Positions 1 through 10,748 of a stretch of DNA of 64,000 nucleotides are shown one piece after another. Every line of letters starts with the position of its first letter. The first letter of the stretch is position 1. The DNA lies in the NCBI GenBank assembly GCA_009829735.1, contig CM020618.1, positions 4,586,882-4,650,881 on the forward strand. The letters run 5' to 3'. The notes under the pieces are model-generated. The model did no database searches, was not told the origin of the DNA, and worked only from the letters and a program-made list of their open reading frames with translations. Source of the DNA: Pyropia yezoensis (Eukaryota; Rhodophyta; Bangiophyceae; Bangiales; Bangiaceae). The translations under genes and the position numbers were made by a program.

Positions 1-687
1 ACACGAACTGGCATGGGTTTTGGGGGGACTGCCCACCCTCAGCCGCCCCGGGGGTGGGCCGCCCTCCCCCGCAAGAGGGGGCGGCGGCTTGCCCTCGCCG
101 CCCCCCCGCCCCCCCGCCCCCCCTCCCCCAGCGACGCTCACGGCGGCAGCGACGGCGGCGGCGGCGGCGGTGGCCACGGACCGACGGCGGCGGTGGCCAC
201 GGACCGACGGCGGCCGTGGCGGCGGCGGCGGCGGCGCGCCGCGCGGTGCCCGCGCGGCGTCCTTGCCGGTGTCGTTTGTAGGTGCTCTACTCTGGTGGCC
301 CCTCCCGCACTGCTTGCTGGCAGGGGCACGCGCCACACACCCGCGGCACGGTTGCGACGGCCACCTTGCGTGGATTTCCCTTTTTTTGTGGTTCTTTTTC
401 ACGGTGAGGAGGACCCTGGCGGAGGACGCCCCTTTGCAGCAGAGGGCAAAGCACGTCAGGGTCGTAGGACTATGGAAGAGCGTCTTTTAACCCATCGCCC
501 AGGGACCCCTCCGTCCTCATCCAACGACCCACAGACCACTCCCAGGGACGAGACCGATGCCCAGCGGCAAAGACCAGCCTGACCCGCCGTGAGCGCCCCC
601 CACCAACGGAGAAACTGCCCAACGGGGGCTGGCCGGCGGTCTGGCTGGCGACAACCCCGAGGGGGGGGGGGGGAATGGGCAGAGCGG

Positions 688-730
<43 letters not shown>

Positions 731-902
731 GCGCGAGCGGCGGCTGCACGGCGCCGCGGCCGCGCGATTGGCCGGCGCTGCCACAACCCGGCGGCCGCCG
801 CCCCCAGCGGCGCAGCCGGGTGTGGGTCGCCGCCCCACGGGCTGTGGCGCCGCGCGGGGGGGGGAACAGCTCGCACGGGTGGGTGCGGCGGCGGCGGCGG
901 CG

Positions 903-933
<31 letters not shown>

Positions 934-2147
934 TGGCGGCGGCGGTGGCGGTGGCGGTGGCGGTGGCGGTGGCGGTGGCGGGCGTGCGCGGCTGCCGCGC
1001 GGTACGACGCAGCGGCGCCACCCCGACGGCAGGGGGCGGCGGGGTGGGCACGGCCGCCGCCCCGACGCGCGCGGCGGCGGCGGGTGGCCGCGCGGCGGCC
1101 GCGGCGGCGGCGGCCGCCGCCGCCGTCGGCCGTCGCGGGGCGCCGCCCCACCGCCTGGCGGTGGCCGCGACCCGCCGCCGTCGATGGCGACGGGGCCCAC
1201 CAGGGCGGGCGGTGGGGACGGGTGCGCCGCGCGCCACCCCCTGCTCGCCCCTCCCCCTCCCCCCCCCCCCATCTGGGACGGGTCCGCCACGGCCGCACCC
1301 CCCCCAGAACGCCGCCGCCCCTGCGTGGCGGCCGGCACGTTGGCAGGGGCGGCGGCGGCGGGGCGGGTCGGCAGTGGGGGCGGCGGCGTCTGCGGCGCGG
1401 GCGCGCCCGCCCCGCCGACTCGCCCCGCCGCCGCCACCGTAGGGGCAGACGCCGGCGGGGGGGCGTGAGCGGGGGGGCAGGCGGGGGACGGGCCCCGCTG
1501 CCCTCAGCCAGGCCGCCCACCGCAGGGCGGGGGGGGGGGGGGGGGGGGGCCCCTTTCCCCCCCCCCCCTCCCCCCCCCCCCCCCCCCCCCCCCCCCGACC
1601 TCCCGCTGTCGTCTCCACCGACGGCCGCGTCGGCGGCGTTTGCGGCGACGGCGGCGGCACGACCTCCACGACGGTGGTGTCAGTGAGGGAGGCCCATCCG
1701 TCGTCGCTGCCGCCACCGCCGCCGCCGCCGCCGCCGCAGCCACCGCCGCCGCCGCCGCCGCAGCCACCGCCGCCGCCGCCGCCGCAGCCACCGCCGCCGC
1801 CGCCGCGCGTCGCGGGCCGGCGGGACTACGGGGGGGGGGCGCGGCGGGCGGCGGCCGCCTCGGCCAGCCACCCCCCCACCCCACCTCCACCCTGTGGTGG
1901 TGCGCCCGCGCGCGCGCTCCCCCGCCGGCGGCCGCCGCTGCCGCCGCGCGCACCGTCTTTGATGCAGCGGTCCAAACACCCCCCACCGCGACGGCGGGGG
2001 GGGGGGGGGGGGGGGGGGGGGGTGATGGGCAGAGGCCGGCGGCGGCGGCGGCGGTCGCAGCCGCCGCCGCCTGTGCCGCCGCTGCCGCCCGCCAGCCCGC
2101 CGCGGGCGGGCGCCGCCGCCGCCGCCGCTGCCGTCGCCGCCGCCGCC

Positions 2148-2187
<40 letters not shown>

Positions 2188-2215
2188 CCGCCGCCCCTGT
2201 CGTCGTCGCCGTCGC

Positions 2216-2247
<32 letters not shown>

Positions 2248-2830
2248 CCGCCACCGCCGCCGTCGCTGTCGCCCACCGTCACGGGGTTCACCATCGCGGT
2301 CAGTGGGGGGCGCTGTGCACGCCGGGCCGCCCCCCCCCTCCCCGCCCCCCACCCCCCGCCTCCCGCCTCCCATCCGGCACGGGCCCGCCCACGGCGACAC
2401 TCACCAGGCTGCCGCCGTCTTGGCGGGCAGTGCGTCGACGGTGGTGGTGGTGATGGGGGTGGCGGCGGCCGGCCGTGGCGGCGGGGGGGGGGGATGGTGG
2501 TGGCCGTGCGCTGATGAGGAAGCGGCCGGCCGCGGCGGCCGCCGGCGGTCGGCCGCCACGGCATGCCGTGACGGCAGCGGCGGCAGCGGCACGCACGGGT
2601 GCACGGGGGGGTTGGGGCGGTCGGCCCCGCTGGTGGCCGCGGCCGCAGCCGCGGCCACCCGGTGTCGTCGCGTCGTGGACGTAGCTCTGTTTTGCGACCA
2701 AGGCGCTTTGATGCGGGAACGAAGAAGAACAGACCAGGGAGCCCGTCTGTCACCCGTGCGTTTCCTAGCCTCCCCCTCGGCGCCTCGCCCCAGCCCCCCC
2801 TCCCCCCACCCGCTCTTCCCCCCCCCACCT
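1..2830. repeat. GC-extreme low-complexity block, no supported gene
   Basis: This stretch is built from simple repeats. It has a poly-G tract near 690-729, GGC/GGT trinucleotides at about 888-985, facing poly-G and poly-C tracts at about 1521-1597, a 24-bp unit (CAGCCA plus GCC triplets) repeated at about 1697-1805, poly-G near 1990-2020, and a GCCGTT hexamer array around 2147-2280. Long ORFs exist in all six frames but encode only Ala, Pro, Gly and Arg runs and none resembles a protein. I see no gene that can be supported. Confidence 0.8.
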
Positions 2831-5800
2831 TTACTCTGCAAAGAGGTTGCCAATGTGGTCTATGAGGCTCGTCACGAGGTTGCCACGCCCCCGCTCCAGC
2901 ACCCTCACCTTGCCCGGCATGGCCACCAGCACCTTGGCTTTCACCCCTGACACGGCGCTGTACGCCCCAATGGCCTCGACGCCCGCGTGGAAGGCCACCA
3001 CCACCGGCGGGCCGCCATCGGGGTCCTCCCAGCCGACGCAAAAGGCGGTGGCGGTGGTCAAGTGCAGCGGCGTGGCGGCGGCTTCCTCGGCCTCTGCCAC
3101 GTACTGCTGCATTCCGTGCCTGCGGACGGGGCCGTTGGTCGTCGTGTTGAACAGCACCTTGGCCCACCCGTCGCCCAGCGCTGTGAAGGCAGCGGCAGCG
3201 TCGTCCGGGTGCTGAAAGACCGCCACCCGTGTGTGGTCGTGCACATGCCAGGCCATGACGCTGCAGCTGTTGCGGATGCGAAAGCACAGGGATGAGAGGG
3301 ACGGTGGGGCCGTGGCGGCAGTCACCCACTCGAGGCACTCGTCAATGTACCGAATGTACCCAGTTCTGTCGACGGGCTCGCGCGTGGAGGCGTTGTACAG
3401 CACAGCAGCGCGCCCGTGGAGCGAGCGGAACGCCTCGATGGCGTGTGAGGTGTCGTCAAACCCTTGCGCCTCCACGTGGTCCCACTCGTGCCAGGCAACC
3501 ACCCACGGGCATCCGACGACGCTGCTTGGCACCACCGCAACGGTCGGCGAGACGGCCACTATGGACCGCTTGTGACGGGCGGAGCGGGCAAGCAGGTAGT
3601 AGGCTAGCCCCCGCGCCTGTCGGGGAGTGAATGACCGGAGAATCGACTTGAACACTGGCGACCGGAAGACGGGCGGCGGCGTCAATTTCATCGAGTCCGT
3701 GGGACGAGAATCCCACAGCCCAAACGCCAACGGGACTGCGACGGGGCGTAGAATGAGGTCACTGGTTTGCGCAGTCGAGGTCCCGGGCATGAACGCTGCC
3801 GGCGGGCTGGGTGGGGTGAAGGACGGCCTGCCCTGCTCTGGGACATCAGAAGCTGCTGCACCTGCAGCGCCCGTGGGTGACAGAGTCCCTGCCCCTACGT
3901 TGACAACAGGGTAGCCCTCCTGGGAGTCTGCTCCAGCTGCAGGGGCACTTGCTGCTCCGGCTGCCGACGCGTAGGTGCGCTGGAGACGTCGTAAATCAGC
4001 AATGACTCGTTCAATGTCGGCCGCCATGCTCGAGGGTGACAGCGCCCCTGCCTCTGGGCCGATAGCCGAGGAGTCGTCCTGCAATGGAGCCTCAGCAGCA
4101 GGGGCGCTTGCAGAGGGGCTTGCCTCAGTCACAGCGATCACCTGCGGTCTGTGGCCCACCGCGTCAAGTATCGCTCCCGCTACATCTTTGACAAATGTGA
4201 GGCCGTCTGCTATCCGTTCTTCTATACGCGCCACACGTCGCCCGGTTCGTTCCGTCGAGGCGAAATTGGCCGCTCTTTGCGTGCCGTCCCACAAGCCGCG
4301 CACCTCTCTCTGCCACTGACCAGCTAGTTGATCCCCGAATTCGCCAGGTCCCACGAAGTAGGTGCCTTCCGCCCTGGCGAGTAGGCCCTCGACACGGGCG
4401 AGCGGCAACAGCAGGTCGGTTAACGGCTGGTCGGTTTCCGCAGACGCTGCGTCGTCCACCTGCATCCTCTCGCGTACAAGATGCAGCAGTTGGAACACCG
4501 CCTCGAAGCACAGGGCGAAGTCGTGCTCCGAGATAGGGTACGTTGACTTGCCGGCCATTGCCCGCACCGCGAGCGCGCTGACGGCCAACAGCCCAAGGCG
4601 CTGAAGGAGCTCAAGGACGGGCACACCAATGACTTGGTCTGCAACGCCAATAGCAAGTTGGGCGACCGCTCCGCCGGCCGCTGCCGCATACGACGGGACC
4701 GTCACCCACGAGGTGGCGCGGAGCAAGCACCGTTGCAAGCGGGACCCCCTCCCCTCCTCTGCCTGAGCGGGCGGCCGAAGCCCGGGCGTCATCTGATCCA
4801 GGATGCCCTTAACGGAGGAATCCAGCCATTGAACTTCATCTTGTTTGTGGAGCCGCCGCCCAGCATCCAGCATCTCGCGCCAAGGGGTAACGAGGGCGAC
4901 TGCCGCCGTGGTCCACGTTTCCACGAGACCGCACCGAGGCGGCTGCACGCTCTCCATCGGTGCTTCGATGACCATCTTCAGTCTGCCCAACTCTCCACCA
5001 ACCAAAAACGACTTGAGCTCCATCCCCTCCACACACAGCAGTCGGCTGGTATCGCTCGCGGCCGGGGCCCCCACCGCCACCAAGTCCTCCTGCGTTGCGG
5101 CCCGCAGATCGCTCTCCTGCCGACCGCCCTCCCCGCGGGTGAGCCGCACACAGGTCGGGCGCCGGCGCCGAAATTCATGCACCGTAGACGGCCTCGCGCC
5201 CCCCCACACCAGGTACAAGTTGCGACCGAGGCACGCGTGGATCGTGGCCTCTTTTCGCTGTCGCCGGCTCTTTGGCTCACAGCCCAGCACCGCAAAGGTA
5301 GCCATCGGGAAGCCCTGCTCGGGGTCCCCTTCCCCGTCGCTCCCAGGACCGCCGCCCGTTGCGGGCCCTGATGCCTCATCCCCAGCGTGGGCGCCCCCCT
5401 CGCCAACGTGGGCGCCCCCAGCTCCCGTCTGGCTGTTGCCCGAGTCACCCCCAGAATGGCCACCCTCCGCCATTGCCGCCGTCGCAGCAGTTGCCGTTGC
5501 TACCGTCGCCGCAGGTGCTGTCGCTACCGCTGTCGCTGGCGCTCCCGCGGCTGTCGCCGCTCCTGCGGTCGTCGCCGCTCCTGCGGTCGTCGCCGCTCCT
5601 GCGGTCGTCGCCGCTCCTGCGGCCGTCACGGCCGCCGCATGATTCCCCCCAGGGGCGCCACCCGTGCTCGGCGCGGCGGCAGACCCCGGCGACGGCTGCT
5701 GCTGCTGCGGCGGCGACACGGGCGCCGTCGGTGGCGGCGGCAGCGGCGCCGACGCGGACACTGTCGTTGGCGGCGGCGCCGTCACCACCGCCGCCCCCAC

Positions 5801-5995
5801 AACAGGTGTTGACAGGGGCGCCGCCACTGGCAGCGTGGGCGCGGCCGACGGTGCCGGCGTGGCCGACGGGGCGCCCCCCCCCCCAGCTGCCGGCGGTGTA
5901 CCCGACCGTGGCTCCCTCCCCGTGTGGTGTGGCCGGCGGCCGGGGCGGACGCAAGCCTTCATCGCAGACGTCCACGACCGGTCGGGGTGCCCCAT
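2831..5995 (-). CDS. Large unknown protein with Ala/Pro-rich N-terminus and three C-terminal repeats
   Basis: A 1054-codon ORF; I do not recognise the family. Residues 1-220 are Pro/Ala/Gly-rich low complexity, so translation may really begin at the in-frame ATG at 5305 (residue 231), where ordinary composition starts. Residues 230-440 are mixed and basic. About 440-620 looks all-helical (many Leu/Ala/Val heptad-like stretches). About 630-740 is a Ser/Ala/Pro linker. The tail contains three related segments at about 828-893, 911-970 and 983-1050. The first two share the pattern AWH..DH, then F..., then AF..L..., then A.VL(Y/F)N..T..PV.R.G; the third is more diverged. Ordinary amino-acid composition over 800 residues and a single open frame make this a convincing gene. 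No signal peptide is evident. The helical core followed by repeats could suggest an adaptor or signalling role, but no function is assigned. Confidence 0.75.
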   Translation of the reverse strand: MGHPDRSWTSAMKACVRPGRRPHHTGREPRSGTPPAAGGGGAPSATPAPSAAPTLPVAAPLSTPVVGAAVVTAPPPTTVSASAPLPPPPTAPVSPPQQQQPSPGSAAAPSTGGAPGGNHAAAVTAAGAATTAGAATTAGAATTAGAATAAGAPATAVATAPAATVATATAATAAMAEGGHSGGDSGNSQTGAGGAHVGEGGAHAGDEASGPATGGGPGSDGEGDPEQGFPMATFAVLGCEPKSRRQRKEATIHACLGRNLYLVWGGARPSTVHEFRRRRPTCVRLTRGEGGRQESDLRAATQEDLVAVGAPAASDTSRLLCVEGMELKSFLVGGELGRLKMVIEAPMESVQPPRCGLVETWTTAAVALVTPWREMLDAGRRLHKQDEVQWLDSSVKGILDQMTPGLRPPAQAEEGRGSRLQRCLLRATSWVTVPSYAAAAGGAVAQLAIGVADQVIGVPVLELLQRLGLLAVSALAVRAMAGKSTYPISEHDFALCFEAVFQLLHLVRERMQVDDAASAETDQPLTDLLLPLARVEGLLARAEGTYFVGPGEFGDQLAGQWQREVRGLWDGTQRAANFASTERTGRRVARIEERIADGLTFVKDVAGAILDAVGHRPQVIAVTEASPSASAPAAEAPLQDDSSAIGPEAGALSPSSMAADIERVIADLRRLQRTYASAAGAASAPAAGADSQEGYPVVNVGAGTLSPTGAAGAAASDVPEQGRPSFTPPSPPAAFMPGTSTAQTSDLILRPVAVPLAFGLWDSRPTDSMKLTPPPVFRSPVFKSILRSFTPRQARGLAYYLLARSARHKRSIVAVSPTVAVVPSSVVGCPWVVAWHEWDHVEAQGFDDTSHAIEAFRSLHGRAAVLYNASTREPVDRTGYIRYIDECLEWVTAATAPPSLSSLCFRIRNSCSVMAWHVHDHTRVAVFQHPDDAAAAFTALGDGWAKVLFNTTTNGPVRRHGMQQYVAEAEEAAATPLHLTTATAFCVGWEDPDGGPPVVVAFHAGVEAIGAYSAVSGVKAKVLVAMPGKVRVLERGRGNLVTSLIDHIGNLFAE
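5559..5630. repeat. 18-bp tandem repeat inside the 2831-5995 gene
   Basis: Four head-to-tail copies of an 18-bp unit starting GCTCCTGCGG encode a six-residue Ala/Gly/Thr repeat in the N-terminal low-complexity part of the minus-strand protein. The first three copies are identical and the last is changed at its end. Confidence 0.85.
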
Positions 5996-7184
5996 GGTTG
6001 GGCCCCCGCGTCGCAGCGGCTAGACGGGCGGTGCCCCAACAGTACGTACTCAAACTGGCAGCGGGGTGGATGGGGACGGGGGTGAGCGGGAGGGGTGATG
6101 AGGGGAGCGAGAGGGGGAAGGTCGGATGTGGGGTGGTGGTGGTTGCCCTGGTATATTTGTAGGCGTGGCGGAGGCGGCGGAGGGGCGTCGGTGGTTGAGG
6201 CCAGGCGCGCGCAGCAGTGCGTCGGGTGGGTGCGCGGAGCAGCGTGGGCGGTGGGGACGCGCAGGCCGTCCCACTGCCAGTACAGCCCACCCTCATTGCG
6301 AGAGGGTGGCGGGGAGGCTGACGGTGGGCCATGGAGATAGACACGAGTGCCAGACTGGTGGCAGGGGTGGCTGGGGAGGCCGCCCCCGGCCCCAGGGCGG
6401 GGGCGGCCCACCCCCCCCCCCCCACCCCCCCACCCCCCCCCGCTCGCCTCCCAGCCGCCAGCCTCAAAGGAGTGCTCCACAGGCGCACCAGACCCGGCGG
6501 CAGATGCCCCCACCTGTCGTGTGGGGAGGGGAAGGGGGGGAAGGATGGCCCGACGTCCACCATGCGGTGCCTGCAAGGGACGGACGCTGGGTGGACGCGG
6601 ACGGCGGCAGCCCCGGCGGCGGGCCGCGGGCGGCCGCCCCACCGGATTGCGTCCTCGTCAGCAGTAGCAGGCGTCGCGAGGGCGCCGGCTGAGCTCGTCG
6701 CCCGCCCGTGACGATGATCGCCGCCCCATTTACCGATGGACGTTTGACTGCAGGGTCCCCCCTCCCCGTCCGCCCTCCCCGCCCGGCTCGGCCCCTTTCT
6801 TCCTCGTGGCGGACCCCGTGGGGATCTGCTACCTCGAGTATTCCACCACGTGTCAAGAGCACGCCCTGATTGACATTCTCTGCGCACGACTCCATCCCCT
6901 CTGTATCGACCGTTTGAGTAGCAACCCCTCCGTTCATGTTCTTGACGTAGGCTTCCTGTCGCAGTCGGAGGATATGTACTGTACTTGGGGTGGAGTAACG
7001 CCGCGGATACGTGTGTGAAAGGACTGACGGGGGGGGGGGGGGAGGGCGTGGAGAATGGAGAGAGGTCAGGGGGGGGGCGTAGGAAAGAGCCGCGCGGGGT
7101 GCTCCCGCTGGTACCGCCAGCGCCTCCGCCGCTGCCGTAACCGCCACCGCCGCCGCTACCGTCGCTCCTGCCGCGTGTGGCGTG
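5996..7184. other. Intergenic, low complexity
   Basis: Upstream flank of the 2831-5995 gene. It has several poly-G/poly-C tracts (for example 6415-6440 and 7028-7042). ORFs on both strands are low complexity. The stretch 6800-7020 has normal composition but no convincing coding frame. Confidence 0.5.
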
Positions 7185-8300
7185 ATGCCTCAAACAGGCA
7201 GGCAACCCGCCCCCCCGGAAGCGGCGGAGCTCTGCTTACGTTGCCAGCGCCAAACAGGGCAGGACTGTGCGGAGCGTACAAAGTCAAGGGGCAGTTGTAC
7301 CCACAAGTGCCCATCACGCACACCAGGCCACGTCACGCCCCCCGCGGCGCGGAGAGAGCGCAGGTCTGGCAGTGGCGGCAGTGGGACGGCCGCCGCCACC
7401 CCATTGACGGCACCGCGGCGGCCACCAAAGCGGCCGCTGCTGTCGAGACCTCCACTGCCAACTGCCCCCCACACCCCCCCTCCGCCCCCACCCCCACCCC
7501 GCGCGCTAACAGCAAAATATGCTCCACCGCGGCGGCCGTCTGGCGGCGCTGCGTCACCCTCCCCGGCAAACAGCGCCTCCCCCCGCGGCAGCCGCCTCGG
7601 CACGCGGTGTTCTGCGCCCCTGGGCGGCCAGCTGCCGTCGTATGGGGTGTGCGCGGCTGGGGCTGGCCGCGGCGCGCGGCCGCTGGAGGGGAATCCCCGG
7701 TGGGCCATCCACCCCTCATCTCCGCCTCCCCCACCTCGTCCCCTCCCGGTTCTTCGCTCCCCCCTTCCCTGCACGCGGCCGTGGCATGCGCGCCATTCTT
7801 CCATGATGTGTACTTATCAACGCACAGCGCGCACCCTACATAGAGTACCACCCTTGAAGGGAAAAACGCCAGCCAGAGGGACAGGGACCCCCCCGGGCCG
7901 CCAACCCGGTTGCAGCTCCGTTTGCCCGCCGCTGCCAGAACACCCGCCTCTCTGCGAAGACGGCGCGTGTTGCCCACCCAGCGCCCCCCCCCCGACGCCT
8001 CGTTTCGGAAGCGCCTTGGGATTCACCCTGTTTGGTGGCGCGCCCGCCATACATCCTGCTGGCTGCCAGGCCGCAGTTCAAGGCATGCCGCTCGCTCGGC
8101 TGCCGCCCGACTGTGGATGTGCCCGTTTCTGGCAGACCCCGCGCACCACGGCCGACGCCAACCCCCTGCCCCGTCATGCGTTGAAGGACGGGCCCCACTA
8201 CTTGTCCACTGCCGCTGTCTCCCCTGCCCCCCACATGAGTTTTTTATTTTCCTTGTTCCTTGTCCTGGTGCGGAAGCAGCGGCCGGGCAGCGCACTTTAG
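7185..8300 (+). CDS. Possible Cys-cluster protein, weakly supported
   Basis: The ATG at 7185 opens a 371-codon frame. Only its first 60 residues look like protein. They hold a compact Cys cluster (C-x2-C, then Cys at about 8, 16 and 20 residue intervals, with CTHKCP) that could bind zinc. The rest is Pro/Arg/Ser low complexity, so the true gene may be a short exon spliced elsewhere, or nothing. The opposite strand also has an open frame (7190-7804) that looks worse. Family not recognised. Confidence 0.3.
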   Translation: MPQTGRQPAPPEAAELCLRCQRQTGQDCAERTKSRGSCTHKCPSRTPGHVTPPAARRERRSGSGGSGTAAATPLTAPRRPPKRPLLSRPPLPTAPHTPPPPPPPPRALTAKYAPPRRPSGGAASPSPANSASPRGSRLGTRCSAPLGGQLPSYGVCAAGAGRGARPLEGNPRWAIHPSSPPPPPRPLPVLRSPLPCTRPWHARHSSMMCTYQRTARTLHRVPPLKGKTPARGTGTPPGRQPGCSSVCPPLPEHPPLCEDGACCPPSAPPPTPRFGSALGFTLFGGAPAIHPAGCQAAVQGMPLARLPPDCGCARFWQTPRTTADANPLPRHALKDGPHYLSTAAVSPAPHMSFLFSLFLVLVRKQRPGSAL

Positions 8301-8345
8301 AAGAACACTCTCCCGCAGTCTATCGCCTTTGTCTGCCGCTCCACC

Positions 8346-8355
8346 CCCCCCCCCC

Positions 8356-8403
<48 letters not shown>
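8346..8403 (+). repeat. Poly-C tract upstream of the oxygenase gene
   Basis: Nearly 60 bases of almost uninterrupted C lie about 115 bases before the oxygenase ATG at 8518. Tracts of this length are common in the window and are prone to assembly length error. Confidence 0.9.
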
Positions 8404-8517
8404 TTAACCACCCTCCACTCCGTGTACTCCTCACCCGCGGTACTCACCGCACGCAGCTGGGTGGTGCCCATCCCCCCCCCCTCCTCCCCCCCGCCTCCCT
8501 TAGAGCTCGTCGCGACC

Positions 8518-10210
8518 ATGTCGTACTCCCTCGTCGACTATGACAGCAGCTATGACCACTGCATTGACCGGTCGTTTGTGGCGGAACGGCTATGCGACAT
8601 TGCCAACGACCTCAACCCGGCCGCGGCCGGCCACTTTGCGGCCGGCGGCCCCGCGGTGGGCTTGCCCCACCCGCTGCTTCGCGTCGCCGGCGGCGGCGGC
8701 GACTACCTCGGCTGGCCGGTGGGGGGCGCCCAGGTGGATGCCACCATCGTGTCGGGCGCCGCATCTCGGCACCGTATGGCCTCGGCGAGGCCACCGTCAC
8801 CGACGCGGGGGTGCGGGACTCGTGGAAGGTGCTGCCAGGGGAGCTCACGTGGGACAACCCCGCCTGGGACGGTGCGCTGCAGGCGCTGGTGCGGGACGCA
8901 GCCGCCGCGTTGGGCGTGGCGGGCCCCGTGACGGCGGCGCTGCACAATCTGCTCTTGTACCGGCTGGGCGGCCACTTTGCCGCCCACGCGGACACGGAAT
9001 CCGGCGCGTGCATGTTCGCCACGCTCGTCGTGACGCTGCCGAGTGTGTTTACGGGCAGACGCCTTGTTGTCCGCCACAACGGGGAGGAGGAGACCTTTGC
9101 GGGCTACGCCGACCGCTCCGAGGTGCCAACCGCTCCGTACTGGGGGGCCTACTATTCGGACTGTGAGCACGAGGTGACGCCCGTCACCAGCGGTCACCGG
9201 GTGGTGCTTGTGTACAACCTCAGCCGCCCACCCGCCGACAGGGGTTCGGACGGCGACCCTGCCAACGACGCGGACGGGGTGCTCCCCACACCGCCCGTGC
9301 GGGGGTGCGGCTCGCAGGGGTCGGCCGTTCATGTGGTGGCAGCCTTTGCGTCGCATTGGCGGTCGTTGTTGCAAAGACCAGGGCGCAGTCCCCGCACACC
9401 CGCGGCGTTGCCCTACCTGCTGACCACAAGTACACGGCCGATGGGGTCGGCCGGGGGCGCCTCAAGGGCAAGGACGCGCTCCTTGCCGCGGCGCTCCGCG
9501 CCACCCCTGCCACGCGCGGCGGCGGCGGCGACGCGTCGACGGCTGGCGGCAGCAGCGCCGCCGCCGCCTTTCGGATGTACCTCGTGGCCGCCCGCGTGTG
9601 CGAGGAGCTGGGCCCCGGTCACGAATGCAGCGTGTGGGGCTACGAGGCCCCCCCTGACGGGGGCCGCTGGGAGGACGCGGGCGTGCGGCTCGAGGCGGGG
9701 CCCACCGACCTTCGGTGGCGCCCCAATGGGGCGTCTAACTCTGACGGCGCCGCTGCAGACGCCGCCGCCACCGCCGCCGCCACCGCCGCCGCCGCCGCCA
9801 ACGACGACAACGACAACGGCGACGGGCCTTTGACCGAGGAGCTGACGACTGTTCTCGCCCTCCGCGGCTGGCTGGGTGCCCCCGGCCAGGCCAACAGCGA
9901 TAGTGAAGACGACGCGTCGCGGCCTACCGCAGCAGATCTGGGCCTCCCCTCGTGGGTGCGCGGCACCGCCGCCGTGCGGGCGCTGACGCCAGAGGGGACG
10001 GAGATGGTGCCGTCGGGCAATGACGGGGACCTGCCCACCCGCTGGTACCGCACCTACGGGCTGGTGGTGGCCCTGGCGGGGGCGCCCAACGGGGCAGAGC
10101 CACGGTACGACTGGTACGGAGTGCCAGGGCGGGCGGAGGAGCAGTATGGCGACAAGGCGCATTGGTGGGGGCCAGACCACACCAGCTGGACGACGGTCGT
10201 ACGCAAGTAG
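8518..10210 (+). CDS. 2OG-Fe(II) oxygenase, prolyl-4-hydroxylase-like, two frame changes
   Basis: Predicted non-haem iron dioxygenase that would couple 2-oxoglutarate decarboxylation to hydroxylation of an unknown substrate. Three reading frames together give one protein of about 560 residues. Frame one (ATG 8518 to about 8775) begins MSYSLVDYDSS. Frame two (about 8775-9390) holds the core: GGHFAAHADTE gives the metal-binding His-x-Asp (8985-8993), CEHEV the distal His (9168-9170), and GHRVVLVYNL the 2OG-binding Arg (9198-9200). Frame three (about 9390-10210) continues with LKGKDALLAAAL and a normal C-terminus. The order matches large fungal/algal oxygenases of this class, whose Fe2OG core is followed by an LKG.DA segment. 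Each frame change equals one missing base, near GC-rich runs, so sequencing error, a pseudogene or an unseen intron are all possible. Confidence 0.7.
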
Positions 10211-10288
10211 AACCGACCTCTGCTAGGGAGATTGCCGGCAGAGTCTCTTGGCGCCCGGGGGGTGGGGGGGGGTGGAAGGACCCGGAGG

Positions 10289-10351
10289 GTCTTTGGCGCC
10301 GGGGGGGGGGGGGGGGGGGGAGGGACCCCCCCCCCACCCGGCGCCAAAGAC
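10289..10351. repeat. Hairpin with perfect 15-bp stem downstream of the oxygenase gene
   Basis: GTCTTTGGCGCCGGG at 10289-10303 is the exact reverse complement of 10337-10351. The loop is almost entirely poly-G then poly-C, so the stem could extend. It starts 79 bases after the oxygenase stop codon. It could act in 3'-end formation; that is inference. Confidence 0.85.
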
Positions 10352-10748
10352 ACAGGGGCACCGTCGTATAGGCATTTCACCGTTTCATCATCACGCGCTC
10401 ACAAGCGCTCTCACAAAAACTCTCTATTGACGCGAGAGCGCGGGGGGATACGGGGGGGCCGACCCGCCCGGTAAGAGGTCGGCGGCGGCGGCTGTGGGGC
10501 AACAAGCCGGCGGTTGACGACGGCGCGGCCGCCGCACCGGCGGGGCGCCTTGCGAAGTTCGCGTGCCGCTCCGGCAGCACATGATGATGGGGTGAGTGGC
10601 AGCGGCCGCCTGGCTGCCGCGCGCTGTGCAGACGCCCGCTGCGGGGCTGCACGCACAAAGTCGCTCGGCTGCGGGCCGGGCTCCCCATCCGCCCATGCAA
10701 AAGACTGGGGGGGTAGGGAGGGTGGAGGGGCGGACCGGTTGGTGTCGA

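Noticed and set aside
589-2950. Several 250-440-codon ORFs on both strands
   Set aside because: They encode only Ala/Pro/Gly/Arg runs from GCC/GGC repeats and overlap each other in all frames.
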